A DNA stretch of 39,556 bases, taken from contig NZ_JAEUFG010000034.1 of assembly GCF_018588585.1 (NCBI RefSeq), positions 1-39,556 on the forward strand. Direction: 5' to 3'. The translations under genes were made by a program, and so were the position numbers. Of the stretch, positions 24,991-34,090 are shown piece after piece. Origin of the DNA: Bacillus sp. SM2101. GTDB taxonomy: Bacteria; Bacillota; Bacilli; Bacillales; SM2101. Numbering within the stretch: the first letter of the stretch is position 1; every line of letters begins with the position of its first letter. The notes under the pieces were generated by a model that worked only from the letters and a program-made list of their open reading frames with translations, was not told the origin of the DNA and did not search any database.

Positions 24991-25677
24991 TTGAAAAATA
25001 ATGTAGTCATTTTTGATGTCATATTTTATGTCGTATTTCCATTAGTAGTTTGGAATCTTGGTAGAGATTATATAGGAGATTATTATGCTATGCTTCTTTC
25101 GTCTGTACCAGGAATCATTTATAGCCTATACAGATTTTTTCAACTTAAGAAAGTTAATGTCTTTGGAATTTATATGCTTGCTACACTTGTAATTGGGACG
25201 CTCATTGAAGTGTTAGCAGGTTCTGCTTTGCAACTATTATGGAATCAAGTATTTTTTGCTTATGCTATGGCAGCTTTTTATTTAGCAACTGTATTAACGA
25301 ATAAACCACTTACACTATACTTTGCGTTAGATATTTTTGAGTTACAAGGGATAGACAAAAAACTAAGTAAAAAGATATTTTTCCAAAGAAAATTTCTCAT
25401 TGTATTCCAATTGATTACGATTGTATTTGCTGTAAGAAGTATCGTATTGGCAATAATTAAAACATGGCTTATCAATGAGTACGGCGTAGATGCTTTCGAT
25501 AAAGGAATCCTTTTACGACAAGCATTCAGCTGGATTATGACCGGGGTTTCTGCTGTTGGATTTATATATATTGCAAAGCTTATTAGTGACACTCCAGAGC
25601 TCGCATCAGTATTTAACTTCGACAAGGATCGAGATAATGACGACGTAGAATTAAATTCACAGATAAACAAAAAATAG
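24991..25677 (+). CDS. VC0807-family membrane protein
   Basis: The protein has 228 residues from a TTG start with AAGGGGG about 11 bases upstream. It has about six hydrophobic segments, with the arrangement of the VC0807 family (about 8-25, 32-50, 60-80, 85-105, 135-155, 178-198) and a charged C-terminal tail (FDKDRDNDDVELN). The family role is unknown; fused or neighbouring transport functions have not been established. It has its own terminator directly after the stop. Confidence 0.75.
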   Translation: MKNNVVIFDVIFYVVFPLVVWNLGRDYIGDYYAMLLSSVPGIIYSLYRFFQLKKVNVFGIYMLATLVIGTLIEVLAGSALQLLWNQVFFAYAMAAFYLATVLTNKPLTLYFALDIFELQGIDKKLSKKIFFQRKFLIVFQLITIVFAVRSIVLAIIKTWLINEYGVDAFDKGILLRQAFSWIMTGVSAVGFIYIAKLISDTPELASVFNFDKDRDNDDVELNSQINKK

Positions 25678-25700
25678 TGGGGAGTTCCTCCCCACTTTTC
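25676..25700 (+). terminator. Terminator of the VC0807-family gene
   Basis: AGTGGGGAG (25676-25684) and CTCCCCACT (25688-25696) form a strong hairpin followed by TTTTC; the stem begins in the stop codon. Confidence 0.9.
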
Positions 25701-25880
25701 TATAGCGATAAAGTTACACTTATCTTTTTCGAGTTCTATTCTCCTCCGTAAAATTTCTTGATCATTTAATTGCTCCATTACATCTGTATACAATTTTTCA
25801 TTTCCACAACCATAATGTTAGTTTATTTCATTGTGTGATAAGACTTGTTTTTATTTAGTATATAAACTGTAGCATCACAC

Positions 25881-26522
25881 TCACTTTAACACATTACCGT
25901 GCCGAGGGTCAGAGCCCGGATCTACATGTACTTGTAGATTATACATTCCGGCTCTGTAGCCGTGAGGTAATGTTTGTTCAAGGCGTTGATATGTAATATA
26001 TGGTTTTTGAGCATCATCATCAATCATTACTTCAAATAACCCTGATATTGTTTTTGACTTTCCGTCCTTCATATATTCAATAGTTAACGGGACTAAATCT
26101 TTAGTTTCTTCATTCGTATAAACAATTGTAAAAAATTCAAAGCGTTCACTATCTTCTCTAATTTCACGTTCAAGATTTTCATCATATGAGAAGCTTTTTA
26201 TGTCCTGTTTTTCCACATTTAACTGATTAATAAATGGATACACCAGATCTAATTTCCAACTTTCAAACCTTGATAGAAAAGTCTCATCATTTGCCAAAGC
26301 TTGCTCATAATCAAAAAAATGAATAACTGACAAAACGGCTATTAGAATTATACCAATGCCTAAATGGTATTTTAATGATGCAAGTTTAATCGAATCTCTA
26401 ATTAACAATAAATATAGTAAAAATATAATACACAGTACAAACAAACTTACCAAAGGCGTTAATAAATGAATCGCTTTTAGTTGAATTTGTAGTCCTAACT
26501 CAACTATTTGATCTATAGTCAT
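25881..26522 (-). CDS. Membrane protein with extracytoplasmic domain, unknown
   Basis: The protein has 213 residues and starts at ATG with AAGGAAG upstream. Two hydrophobic segments (about 18-43 and 53-68) are followed by a soluble domain of about 140 residues rich in Glu/Asp, ending in VHVDPGSDPRHGNVLK. No signal-peptidase site is clear, so it is probably anchored with the C-terminal domain outside. No family recognised and no operon partner. Confidence 0.65.
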   Translation of the reverse strand: MTIDQIVELGLQIQLKAIHLLTPLVSLFVLCIIFLLYLLLIRDSIKLASLKYHLGIGIILIAVLSVIHFFDYEQALANDETFLSRFESWKLDLVYPFINQLNVEKQDIKSFSYDENLEREIREDSERFEFFTIVYTNEETKDLVPLTIEYMKDGKSKTISGLFEVMIDDDAQKPYITYQRLEQTLPHGYRAGMYNLQVHVDPGSDPRHGNVLK

Positions 26523-26976
26523 TATTCCACTTCCTTAAAACCCACTAATAAATTAAGTAAAGCTTCCATTGTATTTCTCACTTTACTAAATGCTAGTAAT
26601 AGATTAGTGAATTCGTTAATAATACCTATTATGATTATTTTATATTAAATTATACTTATTTTATATAATATGTTATATTTTGTGTTTATATAAATTCTCA
26701 ATTATCCCACCATTACTTTCTTATATTCTCATTTTCTCATCCCTCAAACACATGGTGCCACATATTAACCAAATATTAAGATGATCGAATTTATGAGTTA
26801 GACGAAAAAACTCCCCATTTTAAACACCTAGATTATCATATTGAACATTCAATAAACATCGTCGTTCTCACTGTAGATCATAAAGAAATCTCAAATTCAA
26901 GACTTATTACTTTAGTAATAGGTCTTTTGACGTTATTATAGTATTTAATAACATCATTATGGAATGGGGTATCAAA
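26523..26976. other. Intergenic stretch with a startless remnant and hairpin
   Basis: It is very AT rich to about 26740. A startless plus-strand frame (26780-26941) reads RIYELDEKTPHFKHLDYHIE, then INIVVLTVDHKEIS, like a decayed tail. It contains the hairpin GACTTATTACT (26901-26911) / AGTAATAGGTC (26914-26924) followed by TTTT, which could terminate or attenuate transcription before the peroxiredoxin gene. Confidence 0.4.
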
Positions 26977-27621
26977 ATGGGAACACTACAAGCAAGTTTA
27001 GACACAATTACGCAACAAAGCAAAACAACTATGCCAATGAACGCTTTTACTGTATTAGAGAATTCAATAGCTTCACTTCAACAAACTGGTATTGCTAACG
27101 GACTAGCTGTTGGTGACAAAGCACGTGATTTCACTTTAACTAATGCAAATGGTAACCAAGTCAATTTATATGAGGAATTAACAAAAGGACCTATCATTTT
27201 AACATTTTATCGAGGATCTTGGTGTCCATATTGTAATCGTCAGCTACGTGCATACGAAGAAATACTACCAGACATTAAAAATATTGGAGGGAGTTTAATT
27301 GCCATCAGCCCACAAACTCCAGATAATTCATTAACAATAAAAGAAAAAAATGATTTATCTTATGAAGTAGTTAGTGATTTAAAAGGCTTAACAGCTGCAA
27401 AGTATAATGTGTTATTCGATGTTCCACCAGAAGTGAAGGAAGTATATGATAAGTTTGGATTAGATATATCTGAATACAACGGAGGTGGCAACTGGCTTAT
27501 ACCAGTACCTTCAACATTTATGATTGATGAAACTAGTAGAATACGATTTTCATATGTTAACCCAAATTATATGCAACGGTTAGAACCTGAAGACCTGCTT
27601 ACAGCACTCAGAAACCTCTAA
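26977..27621 (+). CDS. Peroxiredoxin-like (AhpC/TSA family) protein
   Basis: The protein has 214 residues from the ATG of MGTLQASLD, with GGGGT 7 bases before it; an in-frame ATG six codons earlier is also possible. It has the thioredoxin fold with FYRGSWCPYCNRQL (Cys83 and Cys86) in place of the classical PxxxTxxC peroxidatic motif, as in the peroxiredoxin-like group, and the conserved PVPSTFMID cis-Pro region. It probably reduces peroxides or disulfides in the cytoplasm. It is a single gene; a hairpin at 26901-26924 precedes it. Confidence 0.85.
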   Translation: MGTLQASLDTITQQSKTTMPMNAFTVLENSIASLQQTGIANGLAVGDKARDFTLTNANGNQVNLYEELTKGPIILTFYRGSWCPYCNRQLRAYEEILPDIKNIGGSLIAISPQTPDNSLTIKEKNDLSYEVVSDLKGLTAAKYNVLFDVPPEVKEVYDKFGLDISEYNGGGNWLIPVPSTFMIDETSRIRFSYVNPNYMQRLEPEDLLTALRNL

Positions 27622-27918
27622 AGTGAAACATACATACATCTAAATCTGTTTATTGGCTTCGTTTGCATTGATTGTTATTTATCTTAGTTAAGGTGAATTA
27701 AAATCCCTATATAACGTTTTTTTTCGAAAGCCAATTTTATCTTATATTATTGCGCTAATATATATTATGTAGCACCCTCTTTTCATGCTTCATACATAGA
27801 AATCTACAAATCAGGCGTAGGTATTTCTGTTTTAGGCTTTTTAAACTTTGTTAGTAAGAATTAGCTTGAATAATTTTTTATTATTTACAAACGCTACATG
27901 TTAGGAGGGAAGCTACGT
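27622..27918. other. Intergenic stretch with a coding-like scrap
   Basis: A startless plus-strand frame (about 27765-27862) reads APSFHASYIEIYKSGVGIS then a stop and may be the tail of a lost membrane protein. TTGGCTTCG (27653-27661) and CGAAAGCCAA (27725-27734) form a distant inverted pair. Nothing else is seen. Confidence 0.3.
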
Positions 27919-28068
27919 ATGAAAAAACAACAAAAATCTAAAGAAATTGGTCAAAAAACAGAATCTATGAACCCTATGGACCAAGGATTAAATTTAGTTT
28001 CTCAAGTCGTCAATAATACGACAGGTCTTGATGAGGGTAATGATGGAAAAATGAGTAAAACAGATTGA
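27919..28068 (+). CDS. Small polar protein, 49 residues, unknown
   Basis: The start ATG has a near-perfect ribosome site (AGGAGGGA, 8 bases upstream) and a terminator begins in the stop codon, so this is a complete small transcription unit despite its size. The product is hydrophilic and Lys/Gln/Asn rich (MKKQQKSKEIGQKTES, GLNLVSQVVNNTTGLDEG), with no Cys and no hydrophobic segment. No family recognised; small spore or stress proteins often look like this, but that is not evidence. Confidence 0.7.
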   Translation: MKKQQKSKEIGQKTESMNPMDQGLNLVSQVVNNTTGLDEGNDGKMSKTD

Positions 28069-28097
28069 ACAAATACCATTCTGGTGTTTGTTTTTTT
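28068..28097 (+). terminator. Terminator of the 49-residue gene
   Basis: AACAAATACC (28068-28077) pairs with GGTGTTTGTT (28083-28092), followed by a T run. Confidence 0.85.
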
Positions 28098-28167
28098 GTG
28101 TTCAAATTTCATCTTAATTTATGGTGAGGATTTCATGCTATATTTATTTCATTTAAGGAGAATTTTT

Positions 28168-28716
28168 ATGAACAGTACGCTCAAAGAAATGCAATCAGAA
28201 CTGATCGTTGAAGCAAAAAAAGGACTCCCTTTCTTACTATCTGGGACAATCGTTTTTTTTATCATCTCACTTTTACCCGTAATTTTCGCAAAAGAGATCA
28301 TCCATTTCATTTGGTTATTTGGGTTATCCTCCATTTTTCCATTAGGTTTTATAATAAGTAAAATACTCCGCATTAATTTACTTGTAACACATAATCCTAT
28401 AGGTATATTAGCATGTATTATTGCTGTTCCTCAGGCTTTTTATATACCTCTTTATATCATTGTATATATGCTAATTCCTCAATACTTGCCATTTACTATT
28501 GGACTACTCATCGGTTCACACTTTCTTCCTTATGTGTGGATTTATACAAGTAAGGCTTATTTATTTATAACATTAAGTGCTTGTCTATCCTCTATCATAT
28601 TTGGTTGGATTTTTATAGATTACGCCTTCACGGTAGTACCATTTGCAAACTTCATCGTATACGGTGTTGGCGCATTACTTATCTTAAGAGAACTGCGAGT
28701 TGAATTTGTTTATTAA
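28168..28716 (+). CDS. Integral membrane protein (DUF7010-like)
   Basis: The protein has 182 residues from the ATG of MNSTLKEMQ, which has AAGGAG 7 bases upstream; a longer reading from 28084 runs through the terminator and is rejected. It has six hydrophobic segments, an N-terminal cytoplasmic helix (MQSELIVEAKKGLPFLLSG) and a short C-terminal tail (LRELRVEFVY). The N-terminal pattern resembles the DUF7010 family of Bacilli, from memory. Function unknown. Confidence 0.7.
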   Translation: MNSTLKEMQSELIVEAKKGLPFLLSGTIVFFIISLLPVIFAKEIIHFIWLFGLSSIFPLGFIISKILRINLLVTHNPIGILACIIAVPQAFYIPLYIIVYMLIPQYLPFTIGLLIGSHFLPYVWIYTSKAYLFITLSACLSSIIFGWIFIDYAFTVVPFANFIVYGVGALLILRELRVEFVY

Positions 28717-28838
28717 AAAAGGAAAATATATAAAGCTATTTCACATATATGAATGAACATAACGTAAATCGATCGATACTGCTCGCTCTTTATAAATAAT
28801 TTATCTATCCCGCACAATAGCAACCGTGTGCCCATAAA

Positions 28839-28869
28839 AAAACATACGGTACATTTTACCGTATGTTTT
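28839..28869. terminator. Bidirectional terminator
   Basis: AAAACATACGGTA (28839-28851) pairs perfectly with TACCGTATGTTTT (28857-28869); T runs lie on both sides. It separates the convergent genes at 28168 and 28904. Confidence 0.9.
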
Positions 28870-28903
28870 ATGAATAGGTATTTCGTAATTAGAGCTACCT
28901 ATA

Positions 28904-30205
28904 TTATCGTGGACTAATTTCGATCAGTTTAATTTGGTGGTCATCTATCTCTTTGAGAGTAAAGATATAGCCTTCGTATTCAATGACTTGATTTTCTTGT
29001 ACGTCTATCTCCTTCGTCAAAATCCATCCACCAATCGTATCGATATCCTCATCATCAATACTCAAATTCAATAATTTATTCACTTCACTAATTAGTACTT
29101 TGCCATCAAGTATATAATGGTTATCTTTAATATTTTGAACGTCTGGGGTTTCATCCACATCAAACTCATCCCGGATTTCACCAACAATTTCTTCTAAAAT
29201 GTCTTCAACGGTAACTAACCCTGACGTACCGCCATATTCATCGATTAATATAGCCATATGAATTTGATCTTTTTGCATTTTTTTCAATAAATCATGAATA
29301 GGAATCGTTTCAATTACGTAAATAATCGGTGTGACAAACTCTCTAATCGTTGTGGTGTCTATATCTTTGACATCAAAATATGCTTTAATCATCGATTTAA
29401 GATTTATTAAGCCTATAATATGATCTTTATCACCATCAATAACAGGGTATCTCGTATACCTCTCATCTTTCACTTCTCTGAGAAAATCTTGGATGGACAA
29501 ACTCACATCAAAACTTACGATTTCTGTTCTTGGTATCATAATTTCTCTAGCAATACGGTTATCAAATTCAAAAATATTGTCAACATACTTGTATTCTGAT
29601 TGATTTATTTCTCCACTCTGATAGCTTTCAGATAGTATGATGCGTAATTCTTCCTCCGAGTGGGCCATTTCATGTTCTGATGCTGGATGCAAACCAAATA
29701 ATTTAATAACAACCCTAGCTGATCCATTTAATAACCAAATAAAAGGATACATGATTCGATAAAACCATATTAACGGTGTAGCTAATAATAATGTAAGCTT
29801 TTCTGCTTTTTGAATCGCTAACGTTTTAGGTGCTAATTCACCAATTACGACGTGTAAATAAGTAATTGTACCGAACGCTATAGCGAATGAGACGATACGC
29901 GAAACAGAAGTTGGCATATCAAAATGTTCGAATACTGGGTGTAATAATCTTTCTACTGTTGGCTCACCAACCCAACCAAGTGCTAAAGCTGTAATTGTAA
30001 TACCCAATTGACAGCTCGATAAGTATTCATCTAAATTACTCACAACTTTTTTTGCTGCAATCGCTTTTTTATTTCCTACTTGAACTAATTGATCTATGCG
30101 GCTCACTCTCACTTTCACGATTGCGAATTCCGCCGCTACAAAGAAACCTGTTAGTCCGATTAAGATTACAATTAAGAATAAATACAATAAGTCAATACTG
30201 TCCAA
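28904..30205 (-). CDS. HlyC/CorC-type CNNM-CBS membrane protein
   Basis: The protein has 433 residues if started at TTG (MDSIDLLYLFL), the usual start point for this family; a GTG 12 codons earlier sits inside AGGAGGTG and has no room for its own ribosome site. Domains in order: a CNNM/DUF21 membrane domain (about 1-190, with GLTGFFVAAEFAIVKVR and ELAPKTLAIQ), a pair of CBS domains (about 205-330, RYTRYPVIDGDKDHIIG and ILIDEYGGTSGLVT) and the C-terminal CorC_HlyC domain (about 345-425). Members are linked to Mg2+ or other divalent cation efflux. A 9-bp stem (30213-30236) lies in the leader over the ribosome site. Confidence 0.9.
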   Translation of the reverse strand: MDSIDLLYLFLIVILIGLTGFFVAAEFAIVKVRVSRIDQLVQVGNKKAIAAKKVVSNLDEYLSSCQLGITITALALGWVGEPTVERLLHPVFEHFDMPTSVSRIVSFAIAFGTITYLHVVIGELAPKTLAIQKAEKLTLLLATPLIWFYRIMYPFIWLLNGSARVVIKLFGLHPASEHEMAHSEEELRIILSESYQSGEINQSEYKYVDNIFEFDNRIAREIMIPRTEIVSFDVSLSIQDFLREVKDERYTRYPVIDGDKDHIIGLINLKSMIKAYFDVKDIDTTTIREFVTPIIYVIETIPIHDLLKKMQKDQIHMAILIDEYGGTSGLVTVEDILEEIVGEIRDEFDVDETPDVQNIKDNHYILDGKVLISEVNKLLNLSIDDEDIDTIGGWILTKEIDVQENQVIEYEGYIFTLKEIDDHQIKLIEISPR

Positions 30206-30212
30206 TAAAATT

Positions 30213-30236
30213 ACCTTACTTACAATGAAGTAAGGT
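30213..30236 (-). promoter_or_regulatory. Leader hairpin at the CNNM gene start
   Basis: ACCTTACTT (30213-30221) and AAGTAAGGT (30228-30236) pair. On the minus strand the 3-prime arm contains the AAGGT ribosome site for the TTG start, and a perfect AGGAGGTGA lies at the 5-prime foot. It could modulate translation; no known riboswitch was recognised. Confidence 0.35.
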
Positions 30237-30666
30237 GTCACCTCCTGAATAAAAATATAAATACCTGAAAATTAGTTCCTTTTTCTGTGCTTTTTTGTCC
30301 TGTTTTTTGAACACGCATATATGCTAATGCAATTATTATATATGATAGTCTAAATTACGACAAGAAACACAACATATAAAACACATCCTTTAAAGAAAAA
30401 AATAGCAATTTGCAAGAAAAAAACTTCCATCAAAACTTTTACTACGGGTGTTTTCGCAAAGATTGTTCTTCAATAAATGCTGGCTTGGCACAGATTGTTG
30501 CTTTTCGTTCTAAGATATAAACAAAAAGAGCCTGTATAAAACGATGACTTTTAAGTAAAACCATCTTTATCTTCTAGTATAGAAACAATAGCAACAAAGT
30601 TTATGAAAATAGCCTTTACTATCTATACGAACATATACGTGAAAGGTTTCACCATTTTAAATATAC
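30237..30666. other. Intergenic stretch holding repeat copy B
   Basis: No gene is seen; the main content is the interspersed repeat at 30446-30615 between the CNNM gene and mtnB. Confidence 0.6.
30446..30615 (-). repeat. Short interspersed repeat, copy B
   Basis: Read on the minus strand it starts GGCTATTTTCATAAAC, contains TTTGTTGCTATTG and ACGAAAAGCAACAATC, and ends GCGAAAACACCC: the same plan as 23984-24147 with a diverged middle. Confidence 0.7.
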
Positions 30667-31299
30667 TTATGATAATATTGTTACATCTCTTTTTAATTGC
30701 AGTATTTTGAGGTGGTAACTAAACAAAAATTCGTAGGCTTCTAGTATTTTTTTTGCTTCAAATACGCTTCTTCCCCACACTGTAATCCCATGATTTCTTA
30801 TGAGTACAGCACCTTTGTCAGTAGTAACGTAAGTACTCAATGAATCTGCTAACAGTGGGATATATGCATCATTTCTTATAATCGGTATTGTAATTTCTGC
30901 ATCTTCCTCCCATTCATCGAGTGCTTTGATCATTTCTTGTCCATGAAAACTCACTTGTCCTTGCTCTCCATATAGTTCTGATATAACATTATTATCTACC
31001 GTATGTATGTGTATACAACATACTGCATTTGATTGTTTATACACGGCGAGATGAAGTGGCATTTCTGCTGAAGGATATAATTTGGTACTACTCGTAGGGT
31101 GTCCTTGTTCATCTACTAATAAAAAATCATCCTTTGTGCGCTGCCGTTTGTCCTTTCCACTTACCGAAATGAGAAATGTTAACGGAGAATCACTTGCTTT
31201 GATTGAGAGGTTCCCACTAGTTGCATAAAACCAATCTCTTGAACCTAATTCATCCTTTAAGCTAGCTAATTCGTCCCATTTTTCTTGAAAAACGGTCAT
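30667..31299 (-). CDS. mtnB: Methylthioribulose-1-phosphate dehydratase
   Basis: The protein has 210 residues and starts at ATG with GAGGTGA upstream. It is a class II aldolase/adducin-fold enzyme matching B. subtilis MtnB along its length ([60 protein letters not shown]). Zinc ligands should be His97, His99 and His170. It dehydrates 5-methylthioribulose-1-phosphate in the methionine salvage pathway. It is divergent from mtnK-mtnA, which make its substrate, but no S-box is seen on its own side. The later genes mtnW, mtnX and mtnD are not in the window. Confidence 0.92.
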   Translation of the reverse strand: MTVFQEKWDELASLKDELGSRDWFYATSGNLSIKASDSPLTFLISVSGKDKRQRTKDDFLLVDEQGHPTSSTKLYPSAEMPLHLAVYKQSNAVCCIHIHTVDNNVISELYGEQGQVSFHGQEMIKALDEWEEDAEITIPIIRNDAYIPLLADSLSTYVTTDKGAVLIRNHGITVWGRSVFEAKKILEAYEFLFSYHLKILQLKRDVTILS

Positions 31300-31507
31300 T
31301 TTATCACCTCGACATATTTTTCATTAACTTTATGACTTCTTTTTCTCCTTGATATCATTCGTGTTATATATTGTAGAATCCTGCTCATAGCATCGCTTAA
31401 TACTTTAACAAACTGTGACAATACAATTTTCAAATTCAAATATATTTATGTAATTTGCTAAAACTACACTTAAGTTTCATATATATTTTAAACATTTGAA
31501 AAAGTTA

Positions 31508-31537
31508 TTGACAAAGAAAATCACATATTGTTATTAT
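31508..31537 (+). promoter_or_regulatory. Sigma-A promoter of mtnK-mtnA
   Basis: TTGACA (31508-31513), an 18-base spacer and TATTAT (31532-31537) lie 60 bases before the S-box aptamer. Confidence 0.65.
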
Positions 31538-31596
31538 ACACTTCATACAAACAAATTTATGGATCGTAATCACACACGAAAATTTTATAAGTTAGT

Positions 31597-31741
31597 CTCT
31601 TATCAAGAGTTGGCTGAGGGATTTGGCCCTATGAAGCCCAGCAACCGACCAAAAAACACCTTAAGGTGGGTAGAACTTTAATGTTCTACAAAGGCACGGT
31701 GCTAATTCCAACAGGAAGTAAGACTTTCTGAAAGATAAGAG
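31597..31741 (+). promoter_or_regulatory. S-box (SAM-I) riboswitch aptamer
   Basis: P1 is CTCTTATC (31597-31604) with GATAAGAG (31734-31741). The conserved core AGAGTTGGCTGAGGGA, then GAAGCCCAGCAACC, the P3 stem (AACACCTTAAGGTGG..) and AAGGCACGGTGCTAATTCC are all present. SAM binding favours the terminator at 31759-31793, so mtnK-mtnA are expressed when SAM is low. Confidence 0.97.
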
Positions 31742-31758
31742 GTAGAAGTTCGTTCTTC

Positions 31759-31793
31759 AAGCCTCTTTCGTCCAATAAGAAAGAGGCTTTTTC
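31759..31793 (+). terminator. S-box expression-platform terminator
   Basis: AAGCCTCTTTC (31759-31769) and GAAAGAGGC (31779-31787), followed by a T run, 41 bases before mtnK. Confidence 0.95.
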
Positions 31794-31833
31794 TAGTTAA
31801 CATTTACAAAATAACGCTTTTTGGGAGGTATTA

Positions 31834-33036
31834 ATGAGTTCAATTCAAAATACTAATTATCAACCGCTAACCGAAAAAAATGCAATTTCTTTAGCCCAAA
31901 AATTAAATCTTTTTCCTGAGAAATCATTGTTAACATGTAAGGAAATTGGGGATGGGAACTTAAACCTTGTCTTTCGGGTAGTCGATGAGCGTAACAACAA
32001 AGGAATTATAATAAAGCAGGCATTACCCTATGCAAAAGTTATTGGTGAAAGCTGGCCGCTTACTTTAAAACGTGCAACAATCGAAAGCCATGCGTTACTT
32101 ACCTTTGCAAGTTATTGTCCTGAGCATATTCCAAAGGTTTACTATACCGATGACAAATTGGCAGTTACTGTGATGGAAGATTTATCTCATCTAGACATCG
32201 TGAGAAAAGGGTTCATAAATAAAAAATCATATCCATCCCTCTCAACGCATATTGGTACTTTTTTAGCAAAAACATTATTTTTTACTTCTGATTATGCTTT
32301 AGGAGCGGAAAAGAAAAAGCAACTACAAAAACAGTTTGTCAATCCTGAGCTGTGTAGAATAACAGAGGATCTCGTATTTACTAACCCTTTCTTTAATCAT
32401 GACACAAACAACTATGAAAAAGAATTACAAGAAAATATTCAAGCTATGTGGAATGACTCTTTCCTAAAGCTTGAAGTCGCAAAATTAAAAAAAATATTTT
32501 TAACGCAAGCTGATGGTATTATTCATGGAGATTTGCACACGGGAAGTATAATTGCCAATGAGGAAGAGACGAGGATCATTGATACTGAATTTTCCTTCTG
32601 TGGTCCTATAGGGTTTGATATGGGTATATTTTTCGCAAACCTTATTTTACAAATTTTATCTCGAAAAGATAATGAAAGAAACTACTTATCCAATTGTATT
32701 GAAGATACTTGGGACACTTTTAACACAACCTTTGTTAAGCTATGGAAAAACCATAGCCTTGAGGCCTTTGCTGAGGTTGAAGGTTTCGTGGAGCACATAT
32801 TAACACAAGCATTTGCAGACGCTGTTGGTTTTGCTGGATGTGAAATGATTCGCCGTACGATTGGCTTAGCACATGTGGAGGATTTAGATCGCATTACTCC
32901 TCATGAGAGAAAGATTCAAGTTAAGTCGACTGCTCTAGAAGTTGGTAGAACACTCATTGTAAATCGCCAAAGTCTAACACATGCTTCAGCAATTCAAGAT
33001 GTTATTCAACATTCCGAAAGGAGATTTGTAAGATGA
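31834..33036 (+). CDS. mtnK: 5-methylthioribose kinase
   Basis: The protein has 400 residues and starts at ATG with GGGAGGT upstream. It has the APH/choline-kinase fold with a nucleotide loop ([11 protein letters not shown]), the catalytic loop [10 protein letters not shown] near residue 230 and the metal-binding [15 protein letters not shown], all typical of MtnK. It phosphorylates 5-methylthioribose in the cytoplasm, the entry step to methionine salvage. It is controlled by the S-box upstream and overlaps mtnA by 4 bases (ATGA), so translation is coupled. Confidence 0.95.
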   Translation: MSSIQNTNYQPLTEKNAISLAQKLNLFPEKSLLTCKEIGDGNLNLVFRVVDERNNKGIIIKQALPYAKVIGESWPLTLKRATIESHALLTFASYCPEHIPKVYYTDDKLAVTVMEDLSHLDIVRKGFINKKSYPSLSTHIGTFLAKTLFFTSDYALGAEKKKQLQKQFVNPELCRITEDLVFTNPFFNHDTNNYEKELQENIQAMWNDSFLKLEVAKLKKIFLTQADGIIHGDLHTGSIIANEEETRIIDTEFSFCGPIGFDMGIFFANLILQILSRKDNERNYLSNCIEDTWDTFNTTFVKLWKNHSLEAFAEVEGFVEHILTQAFADAVGFAGCEMIRRTIGLAHVEDLDRITPHERKIQVKSTALEVGRTLIVNRQSLTHASAIQDVIQHSERRFVR

Positions 33037-34040
33037 AGCAAGCCTCAACTCTTCCTTTATCGGTAGAATGGAAAAACCATTTCATCACAATTTTAGATCA
33101 ACAAAAGCTACCAGTTGATACAGTTTTTATAAATTTAACTACGCTAGAAGACGTTTATCATGCTATTGCTTCGCTAAAAGTTAGAGGTGCACCAGCAATT
33201 GGCATCGTGGCAGCTTTTGGATTAGTGCTAGCTGCACAAAGCTATCATGTACATAGTCTAGTAGATTTTAGAACTAGACTTGGCAAAGATCGTGACTATT
33301 TAGTAAGTTCCCGACCAACAGCTGTGAACCTAAGTTGGGCATTAGACCGACTCATTTATTCTATTCAACAAGCGACAACAGTTGATGAAGCGATCAAAGT
33401 ATTAACCGATGAGGCCATCAAAATACAACTCGAAGATGAAAGCGCCTGTCGTGAAATTGGTGAGCATGCACTTAAATTATTAGGTGCAAAGCGCCGTATT
33501 TTAACAATATGTAATGCAGGCTCTATCGCTACAGCTAGATACGGTACAGCACTTGCTCCGTTTCATCTCGGTAAGGAGCGTGGAATTGACTTTTCCGTGT
33601 TCGCGATGGAAACTCGCCCTGTTTTACAAGGGGCGAGGTTAACAACTTGGGAATTAACTCAGGTAGGAATTGATGTTACACTTATCACCGATAATATGGC
33701 TGCACATACTATATTGTCAAAAAACGTAGAAGCAATAATCGTTGGAGCAGACAGGATTGCTCGAAACGGAGATACAGCTAATAAAATAGGAACGCTAGGC
33801 TTGGCGATTCTTGCACAACACTTCAGCATCCCGTTTTACGTAGCTGCACCACAATCAACATTTGATGATTCAATAATGAACGGAATAGGCATAAAAATAG
33901 AAGAACGTCATCATGAAGAAGTTACACATATTGATGGAAAAAAAGTCGCACCGAACGGTATAAATATTTACAACCCTGCTTTTGATATTACACCTAACGA
34001 ACTTATCACTGCATTCATCACCGAAAAAGGCATCAAATAA
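33033..34040 (+). CDS. mtnA: Methylthioribose-1-phosphate isomerase
   Basis: The protein has 335 residues and starts in the mtnK stop codon, with AAAGGAG upstream. It has the eIF2B-like isomerase fold with [30 protein letters not shown] (catalytic Cys) and [18 protein letters not shown] (catalytic Asp). It converts 5-methylthioribose-1-phosphate to the ribulose form used by MtnB. Full family length and all key residues are present. Confidence 0.95.
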   Translation: MKQASTLPLSVEWKNHFITILDQQKLPVDTVFINLTTLEDVYHAIASLKVRGAPAIGIVAAFGLVLAAQSYHVHSLVDFRTRLGKDRDYLVSSRPTAVNLSWALDRLIYSIQQATTVDEAIKVLTDEAIKIQLEDESACREIGEHALKLLGAKRRILTICNAGSIATARYGTALAPFHLGKERGIDFSVFAMETRPVLQGARLTTWELTQVGIDVTLITDNMAAHTILSKNVEAIIVGADRIARNGDTANKIGTLGLAILAQHFSIPFYVAAPQSTFDDSIMNGIGIKIEERHHEEVTHIDGKKVAPNGINIYNPAFDITPNELITAFITEKGIK

Positions 34041-34086
34041 GGGGTCAGATCTCCACTGCTTTACACAGTGGAAATCTGACCCCTTT
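34039..34086. terminator. Bidirectional terminator after mtnA
   Basis: AAGGGGTCAGAT, CTCCACTG and their complements form a long stem around the loop CTTTACA, with T or A runs on both sides. It is shared with the convergent glucanase gene. Confidence 0.88.
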
Positions 34087-34090
34087 CAAT

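Noticed and set aside
25278-25793. 171-codon minus-strand frame.
   Set aside because: Antisense to the VC0807-family gene and reads through its terminator.
31496-31681. 61-codon plus-strand frame before mtnK.
   Set aside because: It runs through the promoter and the S-box aptamer, which explain the sequence.
30667-34040. Reading mtnB-mtnK-mtnA as a 5-deoxyribose or DHAP-shunt (aldolase) pathway.
   Set aside because: The first protein matches MtnB dehydratase along its length rather than the shunt aldolases, and the kinase gene has an S-box.
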